From Olsenella_K absiana (GTDB taxonomy: Bacteria > Actinomycetota > Coriobacteriia > Coriobacteriales > Atopobiaceae), in the NCBI RefSeq assembly GCF_036408855.1, contig NZ_JAZGJQ010000007.1:1-64000 (forward strand): a stretch of DNA of 64,000 bases, read 5' to 3'. This document shows positions 63,634 to 64,000 of the stretch, one piece after another. Each line of letters opens with the position of its first letter. The stretch's first letter is position 1. A program made the position numbers and the translations under genes. The notes beneath the pieces were generated by a model that saw nothing but the letters and a program-made list of their open reading frames with translations, did not search any database and was not told the origin of the DNA.

Positions 63634-64000
63634 CTACCCCTCGCGCACGGTCTCGTTGGAGATGACGCAGCGGTTGGCCGGCAGCCAGACGCTGCCCCAC
63701 TCGAAGGGCGTGCCGTCGGCGAGGCGCACGAGCTGGTCGAGGTCGAGCACCGGCGCCCCCTCGTCGCACTCGAGCCACTGGCCGCGGCGCTTGCCCGCCG
63801 TGCGGGCGCTGTAGACCATCTCGCTCCTGCCGATGGCCTGCCCGCTCGTGCGCTCTGCCGCCGCGAACAGCCCCTCGCGCGAGAAGTCCGCGTCCTCGAT
63901 GCCTGGGCAGGCGCGCAGGTTGAGGTGGCTCTCGATGAACATCACCGGGTGGTGGTAGGCGTAGCGGACGCGCGCGAGGTAGAGGTAGTCCTCCCCCTCC
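63634..64000 (-). CDS. GntR family regulator, UTRA domain (partial)
   Basis: The 3' part of a gene that continues beyond the window end; 121 codons plus stop are present. The sequence YLYLARVRYAYHHPVMFIESHLNLRACPGI, GKRRGQWLECDEGAPVLDLDQLVRLADGTPFEWGSVWLPANRC is that of the C-terminal UTRA effector domain of GntR/HutC-type regulators, which bind sugar phosphates or related ligands. The DNA-binding half lies outside. Confidence 0.85.
   Translation of the reverse strand, partial: EGEDYLYLARVRYAYHHPVMFIESHLNLRACPGIEDADFSREGLFAAAERTSGQAIGRSEMVYSARTAGKRRGQWLECDEGAPVLDLDQLVRLADGTPFEWGSVWLPANRCVISNETVREG

Overview
The window is high-GC, high-GC3 bacterial chromosome (about two thirds G+C by eye), with GTG/TTG starts, strong GGAGG ribosome sites and densely packed genes. 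The content points to an anaerobic amino-acid-fermenting actinobacterium of the class Coriobacteriia, probably Olsenella/Atopobiaceae-like: selenocysteine-dependent glycine reductase genes, paired alanine/glycine:cation symporters, a Tad pilus locus without a secretin, a PMCA-type Ca2+ ATPase, a D-lactate dehydrogenase and an archaeal-type Pth2. The genus is inference. I found no phage, insertion sequence, integrase, CRISPR array or rRNA operon.

Layout. 0.1-7.2 kb: LysR regulator divergent from a DMT exporter, a small membrane protein, and a minus-strand MoxR ATPase/VWA/helical-repeat operon. 7.5-14 kb: alpha/beta hydrolase coupled to glycerol kinase, a MarR regulator overlapping Pth2, a lectin-NlpC/P60 protein with a doubtful 5' end, and a MarR protein with a long Arg-Gly repeat tail. 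14.2-22.4 kb: a possibly frameshifted phosphopantetheinyl transferase, then a glycine-metabolism island: symporter, tandem glycine riboswitch, 24-codon ORF, grdX, grdE, grdB (selenoprotein with in-frame UGA) and a second symporter. The symporters presumably import glycine and GrdE/GrdB form the substrate-specific protein B of glycine reductase; grdA, grdC and grdD are not in the window.

22.4-30.6 kb: a run of enzymes with unusual architecture (NADAR-SseB fusion, barstar-like/beta-carbonic anhydrase fusion, polysaccharide deacetylase, free methionine sulfoxide reductase, tannase-like lipoprotein without the usual serine, acylphosphatase, OGG1-like glycosylase, RDAC protein), then tRNA-Phe with a clear promoter and terminator. 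31-33.4 kb: DUF2798 membrane protein, MFS transporter and, between them, a highly structured minus-strand RNA candidate ending in an intrinsic terminator. 33.5-46 kb: a DUF2207 membrane protein, an FHA/zinc-ribbon protein and a complete-looking Tad/Flp pilus operon (cpaB-tadZ-tadA-tadB-tadC-flp-pseudopilins-tadG-DUF192), but without a prepilin peptidase.

46.4-64 kb: DUF218 protein, RsgA, Ca2+ ATPase, D-lactate dehydrogenase, pyruvate kinase, an XRE regulator fused to a GH13 alpha-amylase, a polar amino-acid ABC transporter, MATE exporter, nitroreductase, LigB-type dioxygenase divergent from an HxlR regulator with repeated operator-like sites, ferritin, and the 3' part of a GntR/UTRA regulator cut by the window end.
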